Shown one piece after another: positions 48,801 through 60,796 of a DNA stretch of 64,000 nucleotides. The stretch covers positions 1,178,001-1,242,000 of the forward strand of contig JAALGZ010000005.1 in NCBI GenBank assembly GCA_015227615.1, given 5' to 3'. The DNA comes from Labyrinthula sp. Ha. Lineage: Eukaryota; Sar; Bigyra; Labyrinthulida; Labyrinthulaceae. The position numbers and the translations under genes are program-made. Below the pieces are notes generated by a model, which ran no database searches, had not been told where the DNA came from, and saw only the letters and a program-made list of their open reading frames with translations. The stretch's first letter is position 1. Each line of letters begins with the position of its first letter.

Positions 48801-51800
48801 TAATAGGTTTAACAATTAGTGGTAATTACGAGGAAGTTCATATGGACTAACTCAAAATTTCCATGCCTCCCCAATTCAAATCTCGAGAACCAATTCCGCT
48901 ACCTCTGCAATGTTGTACTCTATCGTTCCTTTCTGAACCCTCGGTAACAGGCTCTACTAAAAGTAATATCTCGACCCCAACTAACTGTTACAGTTTTAAC
49001 TTCCATTATTTATTCGATATTTGAGTTCACCCATCTAATCCTCATTTTATTAGACCTTTTGGTTATTTCTAGTCAGTAAAACAGAATCTGTGAATTAAAC
49101 TTAGAATTTTAGTTCTTTCACAGTTCTTGTGATTGGAACTTATAAGGACTGTAAGATCTAATCCTACAATACGTTTTATCAATAACAATTTTAACTATGC
49201 AGGTTAAGAATGAAAAATGTACAAATTTAATATAAAATTCCTAGCATCAACCAAGGTTAATTAGGCCAATATCACTGGAACCGTGATTTCAACCCGAAGG
49301 CATCAGAAATCATTATCATGGTGCAAAGGAACGTCTTGCAGGACGTCTTCAATGTTATCTCGAATTCGAACATATATGAAGATCTCATAGGGATATTTTG
49401 AAAGGAAGGAAAATTACGTTTGTAAGCAGCTTGTTAGGTATATCATTGCATAAATGCAGATAAATTAAGTAAAAGTATTATAAACAAGTAAGTTTGAAGT
49501 CTAGATATTTCTAATATTTGACAAACCTCTTCTTATCCAAGCAAGAACAAGCTTTTTAATCATGAAGATTTAGTATGTCTATTGCTTCTTCTAATTCAAT
49601 TTTTGAATTTGAAGAAATTACAATGGAGTTTACCGCCACAGTATATTAGACTAGAGTATTTGCTAAGAACAGATATGTTTGTATAAAACTTGTATTTACT
49701 AAAATACACCTCTAGAAAAAGAAGGTTTGCAAAACTAATAGGATCAACCTACATTACAGTGGAACCCAGTTCTTAAAGTTCTATATTCTACATCATTAAC
49801 AAGTTTCAGAATGAAGAACAGAGACCGACTATCTGTACTGCTAAGTACCATGAGATAAGGTTCTATTGAATAAATTCAAAGTCTTATTATAATATTAAAT
49901 GGTGAACATCCGGGAAAATTTTAATGGGTATGCACATATGGAAAAAGAAATGGATCATTAATGCTACGCTCTTTGCTAAAATGCTTGATTACACGGTGGT
50001 ATAGTGATATTATGTGCACTCGATGTACCAGTGCTTGTTTCCTTTGACTTGGCTCTTGCAATACTAACAGTTCCTAAATTGTACCTAATCTCTTCCAATA
50101 AAAGGGTCGCTAACAGAATAGAAGCTTCAAAGGTACATCTTAAATCATCAAATTACTCATACTTGCAAAGCCTTTAGTTATTCAGTAGAAGAGATAATGT
50201 AAATGATCTATACTGTAAGTTAAGTGGTAACATTTGTTCTGTCAATGCTTCAAGCTGATATGGATTTGTTCGTAATCTGTGCTTAAAGCCTAGAATCGAA
50301 CCTCAGTTTAAAATTAAAACGGTATGTAGAGCACTATCGGTGATCATAGCTTGGTTTCAGTATTAATATTGACTCCACGATCTATTAGCTAAAGTGTACC
50401 TGAGTCATGAAAAGAAATAATTCAATGATACGAGTTTTGTTTTGCTCAACAATAATGGCAGAAATAGCTGTACATCTAGTAACTCAGATTATTGTCTTGT
50501 TCAATAGTTATAAAACTGGAAAATACATTCTTAACAAAAAACAGATTTAAGAATAAAATAATAATAGTCAATGTGTTCACAAACCTATCTGATTAACAAA
50601 AAAGGCAATATAAGAGCACAACTGTTAAAATAAAGGAAGAAGATAGTCACTTCAAAAGTAACAATAGAATTTTGGAATGAAGTATACTCCTTCCTGTTTC
50701 ATTTCAAAAAAATATTCATAGGGGGTATTTCCATTTATAAATAAGATCTTTTTCATGTATGAGCTAGTTTATTTAGTCCCCTTGCAAGCGGAGTCCAAGA
50801 GTACATACCCCTTGCCAAACACAGCATATAAAGAAGGCGTCAAGAGAATTTTAATTTGGCAGAATGTAACCAGGAGTCAAAAATATTGACTTTGAGATAT
50901 ATACCTGAGCACCAAAAATGATTGTTCAGCATAAAACAAAACCCCAAACTTTTGCGTTGGCTAAGAGCTCATGCTTAGGTGCAGTTAGTATCTATGTGGC
51001 AACTGTAATCTAGGTATTCCTTTTTTCACTCTTGCTATGCGAGAGTACCTGCACTAAATCAAGTAACTTCCATACATTGAAAGCAAAAAGATCTCTTGTC
51101 CCCATAAAAAGATTCAATAATTAAATCAAGCGTTCATATCGTAAGTTTCCAACCCAACCTATATCCTTCAATATATTTTAATACCACATGTTAAGCCTGC
51201 AATTAACACCTCAGTTAAATATAAAATATTGGGAAGGCTGTCGATCATTTTTTTCCACAGAAACAACTGCCAAACGAAGATCTGTCTATATATGGGAACC
51301 CATATAAAAATCAAAACCCCTTAAAAATATTACTCCTCTTGGAGTCTATCTTTGTTTTCCTAGTATCTTGTATTGCTTTAAAAAGGTAAATTTCACAGTA
51401 TGGAGACAGCAAAAGTACTTAAACTAAATTAATCAGCTACTAATCTGTTTCAGACGGTATCTAAACTTAAGAGTAGTTTCCTGGAGAAAAACTCAGATAA
51501 AGAGGTTCAAATACATGAATTTGCCCTTATGAACTCCACCATTGAACTATTTTGTTAACACTCCGCTTTACTAGACATAAAATGGTATAACCCTGGTTGG
51601 TTTCTCGCTATTATCGGAATTCTTATTACTGTATCAATAATTCTAACAGTTCTTTTTTCGGATTTTTCTTATTAATGATATTTATTCCATGTTAACCTTC
51701 TATAAACTCTCAAAATTGTAGAGAACCGTATAGTTGGTACTTATAAATAAATATAATTTCATGCGAACCCATTGTCTATGTTATATTCAGCAAACAAACT

Positions 51801-53439
51801 TAAATTATATACATATCGTTTTTCTTCTTCAAATGGTACCATTTTGTTTTTACTAATAAAAAGTTGTTTCCCTCTAGATATAAAACTGATTGAAAAATGC
51901 GACTTTTTATTTCAAATTTGGCGGCTATTCTTGATATATACCAATCTTACAGGCTGAGATGATCAGATACTGCTTAACAACTCTAAAGTAATTGCAGTTG
52001 CTTTTTGATAGCATATAAACTGGTGTCTATAATTCCAGAATTTTGGGGTCAAAGTTTACTACGTTTTTTTATTTTGAAATAATTTATGCTCAGTTCTTCA
52101 TGAAGTGGTTAAACGAAAAAAAAAACAAAAGAGTAAGTGAAATCTCTGTCATTTGAAGATAAAAGTTAACCTGAAGCAGTATAGGTTAAAATTTAATATC
52201 AAACTTATCATTGTTTTAGAAAAGTATAAGTTTTTTGGAGAGTATTTAGTGTACAATATGTATTATATGGCAATAAATTCGATGAGTACGTTATGATTCA
52301 GTCTAAAATTTTATATATACTCTAATTTTAGGAACACTGTTTTTTTTTCTAATAATATATGAGTAAATAACATATGGAAAATATATTTAAACTTCAAATG
52401 AGGTCTCATCAACCCAAATCTATTGAAACCCTCCCAATGAAGGCCCTGTTAGTTGTTTAAGTTGAAAACATAAAATAGCGGCTCAGTTGGATCTTCATCT
52501 TATTGTTTCTATACTAAAACAAAAGAATGAGCAACGATGCAAAATATGATTTTTTTTTCTCTACAAAGCTATATTGTGCATTACTGTTGATGTTCATATT
52601 AAACATGAGTCTTATGACTTCTTCCGCTGGATTTTCAGCTAAATTCATAGTATTATTATTATTATTTAAAAGTACTATAACAGCTTTAGAGTCAAATGAG
52701 AATTTTCGGATGGTATTATTTACTTCATTTATGCTCTCTTAAAACCAAAAAGGCTAGTATCTAGTCAGATTAATGTTTAAACTAATTACCAAACAGGATA
52801 AGAAGCATTTCGTGTAGAAATTGAGCAGAAAGTTTTCGTGAGTTTTCGTCTAAGGGTCATAATATTAATATTTTCATTGGTACACAGTACTTCAAGTGAA
52901 GATTATGCATGTTATTCTGGAAATAGAAAAGGCAAGATTTTTTTGAAAATTAAAACTTGGGATTCTTTCTATGAAGTTTTTTCTAAGTATTCTAATTCTG
53001 GATTTCGAATTCACAATGAACCTTATTCCCCAGATGGTGAATTGATATAGCTGTGTTTGCTTCTGAGCTTTTTCGAAAAAGATCTGAACAAAACTCGTTG
53101 AAAAGGCTCGACACGAGACACTTAATAAAGAAGAAAAAGTATTCTTGATTCGTTGCTGTGATCAAAATGACATGTCGCAATATATTTTTTTAACTGCGAG
53201 CAAGAGTCGGTCTAGGAAGCGAGTAGTCAAGCTCAGAATTAAGTGCTCAAACATAGTCCCAGAAATTAAAAAATAACCGTAGAACCATATAAAATCTGCA
53301 GAAAACATAGGCCGAGTAATTTAACAACGAGAGTACTGAAAACAAAGAGAAAAGTCTAGCTTGAGATTCTGGGTGGATTTCCCTAGCGAAGATAAAACTC
53401 AAGGATTCTATAAAGACATCAGGAGCCTATGTATTGGGG
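45825..53439. other. gene-free desert (first 7.6 kb of a 10-kb gap)
   Basis: No supported gene. A plus-strand 86-codon frame at 46786-47046 and plus frames at 51772-51957, 52527-52742 and 52838-53050 lack recognised domains. The last (GTG-initiated) begins with a signal-peptide-like stretch, LRVIILIFSLVHSTSS. It could be the start of the dead receptor-type kinase just downstream. A compound microsatellite lies at 47396-47426. A tRNA B-box-like string on the minus strand near 50290 does not fold as a tRNA. Confidence 0.5.
47396..47426. repeat. compound microsatellite (TA)n(GA)n(TGA)n
   Basis: Seven TA units pass directly into GA units and then TGA units, in one uninterrupted run. Confidence 0.85.
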
Positions 53440-53830
53440 TATAGTTCGTTATTGTTATTGATTTGTATCAGTCTCAGACTATATACATCGGTTTCTTGCT
53501 CAAAAAAAAGAGATATTTCATAAATATTGAGGATGTGGCCTCAGGTATGACGTATCTACATCGGGAAATACATCTACCTCAATCTATAAAAGTATCACCT
53601 CGTCATATTCCCATAAATTTAGATGCCAAGATTGGAGGAAACACTCCTTCTCTTGAGAGTCTTCTATTTTGATTAAGTACTGTGAAAATACCAGAACATT
53701 TAAAATAATTTCCAAGACAAAGAGATCTGTGGCCTTTTCTTATCGGTATCTATCTACTAAAGTTTCATTTTCGAAAAGACAATATCTTTGAATTTTAGTG
53801 CTCTTGCGAAATTGTGTCGGTGAAGCTATA
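53440..53830 (+). pseudogene. decayed tyrosine-kinase-like protein kinase domain
   Basis: One frame reads DVASGMTYLH at 53532-53561, exactly the subdomain VIa helix of TKL/TK kinases. It is followed by a scrambled catalytic-loop region and then I-N-L-D-A-K-I-G-G, the remains of the NILLD...AKIGDFG segment. About 250 bp after the first motif, in a shifted frame (53762-53826), comes V-S-F-S-K-R-Q-Y-L-stop-I-L-V-L-L-R-N-C-V-G-E-A, which closely mirrors the subdomain IX pattern S-D-V-Y-S-F-G-I-L-L-W-E-I-V-T-G-E. The spacing fits an intact kinase, about 85 residues. At least one frameshift and one stop, and the loss of HRD and DFG, show it is dead. The N-lobe is not recognisable upstream. Confidence 0.7.
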
Positions 53831-55893
53831 TTGATAGACTTAAATTAATTCAATACATGTATTTTCTTAGTTTTTTTATGCTAGATTCTGGTTCTCTTCA
53901 GGATGTATCCCCATTATCATATTCATTAACACAAATTTATATCTAAAGAATTAAAGAGCGAATTGAAGCTTGCTATCCTATTGAGCATGGAGTATTATAT
54001 CCGGTAGACAACTGATATGACAGCCATTCAAATATTTTTTAAAATAATAAGTACTATTTGCACCTCCGGAAAAACAAATTTCCTGTTCTTTCTTGCAGAT
54101 AACATTTTTTTTAGTTTAAGAGCGTAAATCTTACATGATTACCAAAAGAAAAGACATAGAGGATATGGAGTCACGCTGCCTCCCTTTATCATCTTATTCT
54201 GTGCATAGAAATCTGTTTAATTAAAAGTTAATACATCATATTTCAGCTAAGTCGAAAAAAATGTACGTTTTGATAACCCTCCAAATATGGATGGTTATTT
54301 ACAACAAAGAAGTGCCGAAATCAACAGTCCTCCGATTCATTCCTCAGTTATTCAGGAAAGAATTTGCTTATCTCCAGTTAATCTAATTACACCACGTTTA
54401 CTAAAAAACATGAAGTCGCCAAGCTTCTAATACAGGAAAGATAAAAAACGCTAGTTAAAATAGACGTTTATGTTTGTATACCATAAGGTTCTCTGAATAA
54501 AAGCTATTAATCTAGGAAAATTGTTTAATACGTTAGTAGTTTTTTCGTTGTCACATAAAACAGTATTCTATCTAGGTTTAACTTGGTTTCTGAATAAATA
54601 AACTTAAATAATGAAAATCGAACCCAATTAGTAAAAAGAAATGTTACATAGAACTTCAAGTACACATTTTTTTTGTGGAAACCATAAATGCAGGGGAAAG
54701 TCATAGTAGACTCGTTGATCAAGTTCATTTAAATACAAATGTGTTTCTTTTCTTATTCAATTGCCTTTTCAAGTAGATACCTGACTTGAGTTAGATATCT
54801 CCACCATATATCTTAACGGAGATGTTCCCTGTGGATAAATATTTTCCTAAGTTTGCCTCATCTACTTTCATTGAACGAGACTCGGTCGGATTTAATCAAA
54901 GTCTTTGAACAAGTGCTGTTGTAAGAGTATCATAAAACTGTAGCGTCTGGATAGCATTCAGCTTTGGTTTCTTGTTAGTTTCGTGACTTCTTGTTGTTTG
55001 GTTGTTGTGGTTGTTGTGGTTTTTGTTGTATTTTGATATTTGCCTCTAAGGTTTCGTGATAGTTGGTGCAAAATATCCCCTGAAAAACCCATTCAAATTT
55101 GCATTAACGTGATATGGCGAGATTTTACTGAACTAATATGGAAGAGATTTCTAATGCCGATGTTTGCATTTTTGGTGAATTTGGATACAAAATATCTTTG
55201 GTTATGTGAGATTATGCTGGAGAGGGTAATAAAAATGGCTTTAAGGAAGTTTTGCTAAAATTAGGTATTGAAACAGCGTAAGTACTTGCTATATTAGTAA
55301 CCTTGGTACTAGTTTTTTTTGTTAATAACTAAAAGAAAGAATAAGAAAAACAAAAGCTAAAAGTTTTATATTATTGTTATTCAAGCCGAGTATTAAACAA
55401 CCTGAGAACCTTATCCACGGACATGTAGTTTATCTTGGCGACACGTAAAATGCAATAAAACAAAGCAGAAACTCACCTCAACTTTAATCCAAACATTCAT
55501 TTATCTCAAATCTACTTTGCTTTATTATACTCAAACCAATTCTAGTCAATAAACTACTATTGATTCAAACTTATGTTTATCTAACTACCAAGTCTTGAGA
55601 TTTTACAAGTTTACAATTATTTGTTTCAAATCTGACTTTAGAAACTACAGAAAAGCCCAAAATAACCATTGAATTTCGCGAGAGACCTCTATATACAAAT
55701 TTCTTATATTTCGTTATCGTGAGCCATCGTGTAACCTCATCATTGTTCGTATAGGAATATGAAAATAAACGGGTAAGTTCCCGACAAAGTAGGCGTAACT
55801 AAAAGGTCCCGTATTCCAAGCACCAACAGGAACAAAGCACTTAATCTTGTTTTGCTTACCAAATTGTAACATAATTTACGAAAAACATAAAAT
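53831..55893. other. gene-free remainder of the 10-kb desert
   Basis: Only fragments are seen. A frame starting at an ATG near 55139 reads EEISNADVCIFGEFGYKISL, then meets a TGA, then continues with GEGNKNGFKEVLLKLGIETA before stopping. It looks like part of a dead gene of unknown family. A TTG-rich run precedes it at 54991-55029. The last 200 bp must hold the promoter of the next gene. Confidence 0.45.
54991..55029. repeat. TTG-rich trinucleotide run
   Basis: Imperfect TTG/GTT repeats (TTGTTG, TTTGG, TTGTTGTGG twice, TTTTTGTTG) over about 39 bp. Confidence 0.75.
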
Positions 55894-56328
55894 ATGGAGC
55901 CAGACAATGAAGTAGTTATAAAAAACAATATTGCTATCCCACCCTCAAAAAAGTCATACGGGTTTCTTGGATATATATCACATAACAACCTGTTTACCAG
56001 ATCCAGCACTGCTTTAAGGTTCAACAGAAATCGTCTTGAATCAAACCAGAACAGCGAGGGAGATTTGGATGTTGAGAATCCTGTCAGGGGGAGAAGAGCG
56101 CCTAGCAACAATTCTACTTCGATGCTCTCCATCCCTTTGGCACGGATTATGCCTGGAGGAATGAAGCGCGCTGAAACCAGTGATAGAAGGGAAGGCGCTT
56201 TTCGTGTAGTAGCAAACAAGGATGAAGTAACTTGCACAATTGGGTGGGTTGAGATACTTGTTGGGTTCTTAATAATCGCACTTTCGACTTTTCTTGTCTT
56301 GTTTTTACTTGAAATAATAGTCATATGA
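55894..56328 (+). CDS. tail-anchored membrane protein, function unknown
   Basis: ATG 55894 opens a 144-residue frame ending in TGA. The cytosolic part is polar and Arg/Ser/Asn-rich, with clusters such as NPVRGRRAPSNNS and MKRAETSDRREG. The final 27 residues are one long hydrophobic span (GWVEILVGFLIIALSTFLVLFLLEIIVI) with nothing after it, a classic C-tail anchor. No SNARE, Bcl-2 or cytochrome b5 pattern is visible. A 194-codon frame on the opposite strand covers the same bases; I reject it as a shadow because its sequence is the complement of the polar region and lacks any motif. The gene converges on the Rho gene, with 116 bp between stops. AATAAA lies about 20 bp after its stop. Confidence 0.65.
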   Translation: MEPDNEVVIKNNIAIPPSKKSYGFLGYISHNNLFTRSSTALRFNRNRLESNQNSEGDLDVENPVRGRRAPSNNSTSMLSIPLARIMPGGMKRAETSDRREGAFRVVANKDEVTCTIGWVEILVGFLIIALSTFLVLFLLEIIVI

Positions 56329-56444
56329 TTATTGAGCAGTGAAAAATAAAATATTGTAGAAACAAACTCTCTCTTAAAAATAAAAGGAGCTTATTTCTTA
56401 TCTGTATATACTGCTAGCTTTCGAAAAGGCAACGTCAACACTTT

Positions 56445-57182
56445 TTAAAAGCAGGGGCAACATCCACCTGGTCCAGTGGAGCTGTTTCTGAGATCAAAAA
56501 CAATTTTAATACATCCCTTGAATACTTCTTCAACACCTCTGTTTTGTATTGCTGAGCACTGGAAGTAACCATTTCCCTTTAATTCCTTACACAACAAAGC
56601 TGCATCTTGATTTGATACGACTTGCATAGGTCTGTTAGGAGGAAGCACAAGATCAAGTTTAGTTCCAACAAGAACAAAGGGAACATCTTTAGCTTCTTTT
56701 CTCATCTCTGGGATCCAACTGTTCTTTACGTTGTTAAAACTTGTCTTAGAATCACAACCGTAACAAACCAGGAATATATCAGTGTTCTGATATGAGAGAT
56801 ATCTTATTCCCCCAAAAGTCTCCTGACCTAAAAATATAAGAACTAAAGTTGAATCTACCTGCAGTATCCCACACATCACAATTCACGGTTTGATTTCTCA
56901 GAGGAACTTCTACTTGATAATTGTCCATCACAGTAGGTTCATATTCAGTCGGAAAACCTAAGAAATAAGAAAAATAAAATATGAGGTTAAATTTGAAGCT
57001 TGAAAGAAATAGTGTGATGTAAATGTTATCAAGAGTGTTGCCTCACGTTGGTTAACGCAAAAGGAAGCAGTTAGAAGAATGTTGAGTTTACCTTTTCGCA
57101 CATATGTCAAAAGCATGGAAGTTTTTCCGACAGAACCATCCCCTATGATGACAAATTTCATATAAACTGTTTGATTAGACAT
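56445..57182 (-). CDS. Rho/Rac-family small GTPase
   Basis: Exons in transcript order: 57092-57182, 56859-56957, 56445-56827. The product is 190 residues. It carries all G motifs: GDGSVGKT (14-21), the effector loop FPTEYEPTVMDNY with the switch I Thr, WDTAGQE, GTKLDL (the Rho-type TKxD), and CSA. The body YLSYQNTDIFLVCYGCDS...SWIPEMRKE...VPFVLVGTKLDL is typical of Rho/Rac/Cdc42. The end C-C-P-C-F gives a CaaX box whose final Phe favours geranylgeranylation, with a neighbouring Cys that could be palmitoylated; there is no polybasic stretch. The Rho insert helix looks short. It likely controls actin and membrane dynamics. Intron 2 (56828-56858) is 31 nt, but intron 1 (56958-57091) is 134 nt, far longer than any other here. 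Confidence 0.95.
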
Positions 57183-59050
57183 CTTTTGTTGTTATAGGAG
57201 TGCCTCTTGTGTCGATTTACTAAAGGAGAAGTTCTTTTCGGTGTATTCGATGTTATTTGTGTTTTTTGCTGAATTAGAGGATGACTTCTAGAAATATGAT
57301 TGGTCAGAATTTAACACGGAATTATTCTGCCTTAGATTCGGCTATCAAACATTAAGAATGATATAAGCTATCAAGGTTAGACTATTTAAGTCTTTCTTGT
57401 ATTTACAGTATCAATACGGCAATATTATTATGAGACCTAGTTGGGGAAACCATGTAGTCTCACATTGACTATAGGGGGGATCATTAAGGCTTTTTGAAGA
57501 GGAGATTATTTGACTCAAAGAAGAGATTAGAGGAAGACAAGAAAACGATCACAAAGTTCTGGATGTTTATTATGAGAAACACTTAGAAAATCCAGTAAAT
57601 TGACCCAGGAAGAATAAAACGATATTAAAGCTAAGAACAGTACATGAAGAGGTTTTCATCAACTATAAATGTTAAATGTATAAGAAATTGTTTACACCCC
57701 TAGCCAAGTAAGAAAACCTGTAAACAGTGATGAATACTCCTGTATTAGAGAATAGATGTTTTAATTTACTTAAGGTTTGGACAACTGTTTCAATTGTTTC
57801 ATCAAACTTTAACGTTGAAGGAAGACAACGGTGAAAGGTTTTTCATGTTTCATTATCAACAATCATTTAATACGAATGAACCTTAAACTTTTGAAAATAC
57901 ATACCCCATTATTTCAAGAGAGTATTTATATATATATATTCTTTACTAGTATGCAAATCCGCACCTGTGGTTAATTACATTATAGTTTTGTGCTATTGAA
58001 ACAAGTAAGTATAGCTGTAAGAAAAGGAAATTCTATTTATATTTCATTATTTCAAGACTTCTTAATCCCAATGCCCCAGGAAGTACCAACATATATTTAG
58101 GTTCCTTGATTCCCCTTTAATCGGCATTGTCAGATTAGAAAACCTTATGTACTTAGTTTTATTCAAACGTATTCTGTAAAAAATACTCGTTATAATCTTA
58201 ACGTTGTTGCAACTGAGCCCTGTACACATTCTTGATGAAATTATTTGCTATGACATGTACATTTGTATACTTTGAAAAAATAAATATAGAGCAAATAAAG
58301 ATTCAATAAAGACAGTTATTCTACAATGTTATACGTTCGAGATCAAAGGAGATGTCTTTATTCCGGAATACTATTGAACCTTTTGTGAAATAAATTTCTT
58401 GACCCAGAAAAAGATTCATATTTTTGATACGCGGACCACAGACACGCAACGTTTGATTAATCTATGTAGACACCATAAACCACAAAGCCAAAATTACTAA
58501 AAGCGTAAGAATCGAGTCTAGACCAAGTCATAACCACTACAACAACCAATCGGTTGGACCATAAACTTTCCTCAAATATTGAAAAAAAAGCAGCAAAAGA
58601 TACATTAACCACATTTTTAGCCGCCACGAACCAAAAAACTATTATCAGTTGCTTGGGGCGTAACTGAAGAAAAATTCAAGTAGAGAAAGGTATGGCGAAG
58701 CACTTTTCAGAAGAACTTATTAAAGTTATATTTAAAATATGCAGTAGAAAGTTACAGAGATGGTTACCCAATTTTTATGTTTTAACTATTGTATTTCTTA
58801 TCTGACAACTTAGTTTAACAGTAAAAAAAGTATATTTTTTGCTTGTATCAGTGCTATAAACTAAGATTATAAGAGATAAGCACTATGATCTATGGAAATA
58901 GTTTTCAAAATAACAAGAAGACATTGATCTCATTTAAAATCATGATATTGCTGAGTGCAACAATAATTTCACTAATCTTGGGGTAAATCGATGTTTTTGT
59001 ACGATTTCGCGTTCAAGAAACTGCATTAAAATGAGATTAAGTAGGTAGTT
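57183..59050. other. gene-free stretch
   Basis: This stretch upstream of the Rho gene shows only short AT-rich frames. The first 100 bp presumably hold the Rho promoter. A TA-rich run lies near 57926-57938. No RNA gene or known motif was seen. Confidence 0.5.
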
Positions 59051-59506
59051 AGGGATGGGATTTGATAAGAAACATCAATAATTAATTGATAATTATTTTA
59101 ATTCTGGTTTTGAAGGAATCATTCTGATTTAATTTTGATTATTAATTGAACATCAAAATTACGATGGGCTATGCGACCCTCTTTTAAATTTCCAAAATTT
59201 TCTTACTTATTTTCTGCATCGTATGAAAATCTTTAAAAACTGGCCACATGACATGGGAATAATTCGGCAATAGAATGTGGTTGGGGCATGTAGCTAATTT
59301 TCTGAAGCTTTGCGTACGGTGCAAAAACTGAAATTTCAAATTTTTGGCTATTTGGCCTAGGGCCTAGTGATAAAGCCTTATGTAGAGAATCAATGGATTA
59401 TTCACAGTCAATCCATATTAGTGGGGAAATATGAGAATCAATCAATAAGAAAAATATGGGCAAATGTTTGCTTGAAAAATTATCAATAAATCAGTTCCCA
59501 CCCCTA
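59051..59506 (+). mobile_element. hAT-like non-autonomous repeat, copy B
   Basis: About 456 bp, the inverted counterpart of 29591-30066. It begins AGGGATGGGATTTGATAA and ends, as its reverse complement, AGGGGTGGGAACTGATTTAT, so the ends are imperfect terminal inverted repeats. The interior matches copy A in many blocks. No coding capacity is visible. Ends and size fit a miniature hAT-type element. Flanking octamers are not clearly duplicated. Confidence 0.7.
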
Positions 59507-60144
59507 AAGGCAATAGAAAGTTGCAAAAGTTGAAGAAATGAAAAACATTAGATTGTTAGTAGCTTGTGTATCAAGGGGCGGGAAATGAGTAATTAAATTG
59601 AATTATAACAACTCGACTGTACAAACTGTACTACCGTCCCAGGACTATCTGCAGAGTATACTCAAGGAACTACCCAATGATCACATCCTGTTGATGCAAG
59701 TCGGGTGAAACAAAATGCCAAACACTGCTAAAATCTCTAGTAACTGTTGATCAGCTTCTGAAGTCAATAGACGTGGTTGTATCTTGATTTTTACCAAAAG
59801 AAGAAAATATATTGTTCATGGCCTCACAGCTCCATGTCTAGAAAAGGTAAATGTAATGGTACTTGACTATAATTCTGCACCTGTAAAAGCAGTCAAGTAA
59901 TATACTGCAAAACAAATTTATTATGTCAAGCATTTTTTAGATCTTTTGAAATGGCTGACAAATGATTGAGAAATGGAGAGCGAAGACATTTCTGGGCGAA
60001 ACTAAGCAAAAGTTTCACTGGGGATTTTTCCAGCGCTAAACGACTAGGTCAACATTCAATTCTCAGGGTTATCACACTACCAGCAATCAATACAGATATT
60101 ATTGCTAGCCAAATTAAAAACGTTAAAAAACATTAAACTCATGC
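59507..60144. other. gene-free stretch with coding-like fragments
   Basis: No intact gene. A minus-strand broken frame toward 60050 is weakly protein-like but carries no recognised motif. It may be part of the dead membrane-protein gene or of an old insertion. Confidence 0.4.
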
Positions 60145-60796
60145 TCACCGCTTTTCAATGCTCGGATACAGAGCAACCCAAATAACTAGGTTGCTTTGGG
60201 CGACAAGGAGCGAAAATGACAACAAAATATAGGGAATGCCTAGCAACTTTGGCAAATGGTAGCACATTATGAGAATACAGCAGATGTATATCGCTCTAGC
60301 ACAGTGAATAAAATAAAATATTTTGTTAAGAAAGATGATGGGACATGCAATGAGCTTCCCCACTTTCTTCTCATTGAGTTGAACTTCAGGATAGTTCCAA
60401 GGTCAAAAAAACAAACTAACTGAGGGTATATATAGGTTAGCTGACAGTAGATTCTGAAATAAAAAAACATGTTTTCTTGTCATTAACAAAGGTATCAAGT
60501 AGTTGGATTTAGTAATGCAAGGCTGCAGTATGATTAGTAACGAAATGAGGACATATAATAGGTGATTCTTGCAGATCCAGTGAAAATGCATCAGAAAGTA
60601 GGAATTTCTCTAAAATTAGGTCATTTCATTGCAAATATTTCACCAAAATGATTTTGATGAGGAGGCTAACAAAATATCGCCGTTTTTGTGTGGACCAATC
60701 AATTATTGCTTCATATTTAGATTAGAGCAAGGAATAGAACGTCATGGTTTCAACCCCAGTAGAAGCGCCAAGTAGAAAAAAACGCTGTATCTGCAT
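60145..60796 (-). pseudogene. broken multi-pass membrane protein gene
   Basis: Starting from an ATG at 60796, one minus-strand reading gives a membrane-protein-like sequence interrupted by two in-frame stops: TAA at 60722-60724 and TGA at 60403-60405. Frame continuity needs a 34-nt GT-TAG intron at 60610-60643. After it the frame runs to a TGA at 60145, with several hydrophobic helices (LLYVLISLLIILQPC, IYICCILIMCYHLP, YILLSFSLLVAQSNLVIWVAL). Composition changes sharply from the flanks, and the same frame keeps membrane character on both sides of each stop. TGA is a normal stop elsewhere in this window, so recoding is unlikely. I do not recognise the family. Confidence 0.45.

Noticed and set aside
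50280-50310. A tRNA B-box-like string on the minus strand (GGTTCGATTCTA)
   Set aside because: The T-stem does not pair well and no A-box or acceptor stem could be placed around it.
55740-56324. A 194-codon minus-strand frame opposite the tail-anchored gene at 55894-56328
   Set aside because: It has no motif, overlaps the plus-strand gene fully, and its apparent hydrophobic stretches are complements of Arg/Asn-rich codons. The plus-strand protein has a coherent topology and good start context.
60403-60405. In-frame TGA read as tryptophan or selenocysteine in the minus-strand membrane-protein frame
   Set aside because: TGA is the natural stop of the AAA gene, the gene at 16770 and the gene at 23961. 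A second in-frame stop (TAA) in the same frame also favours a pseudogene.
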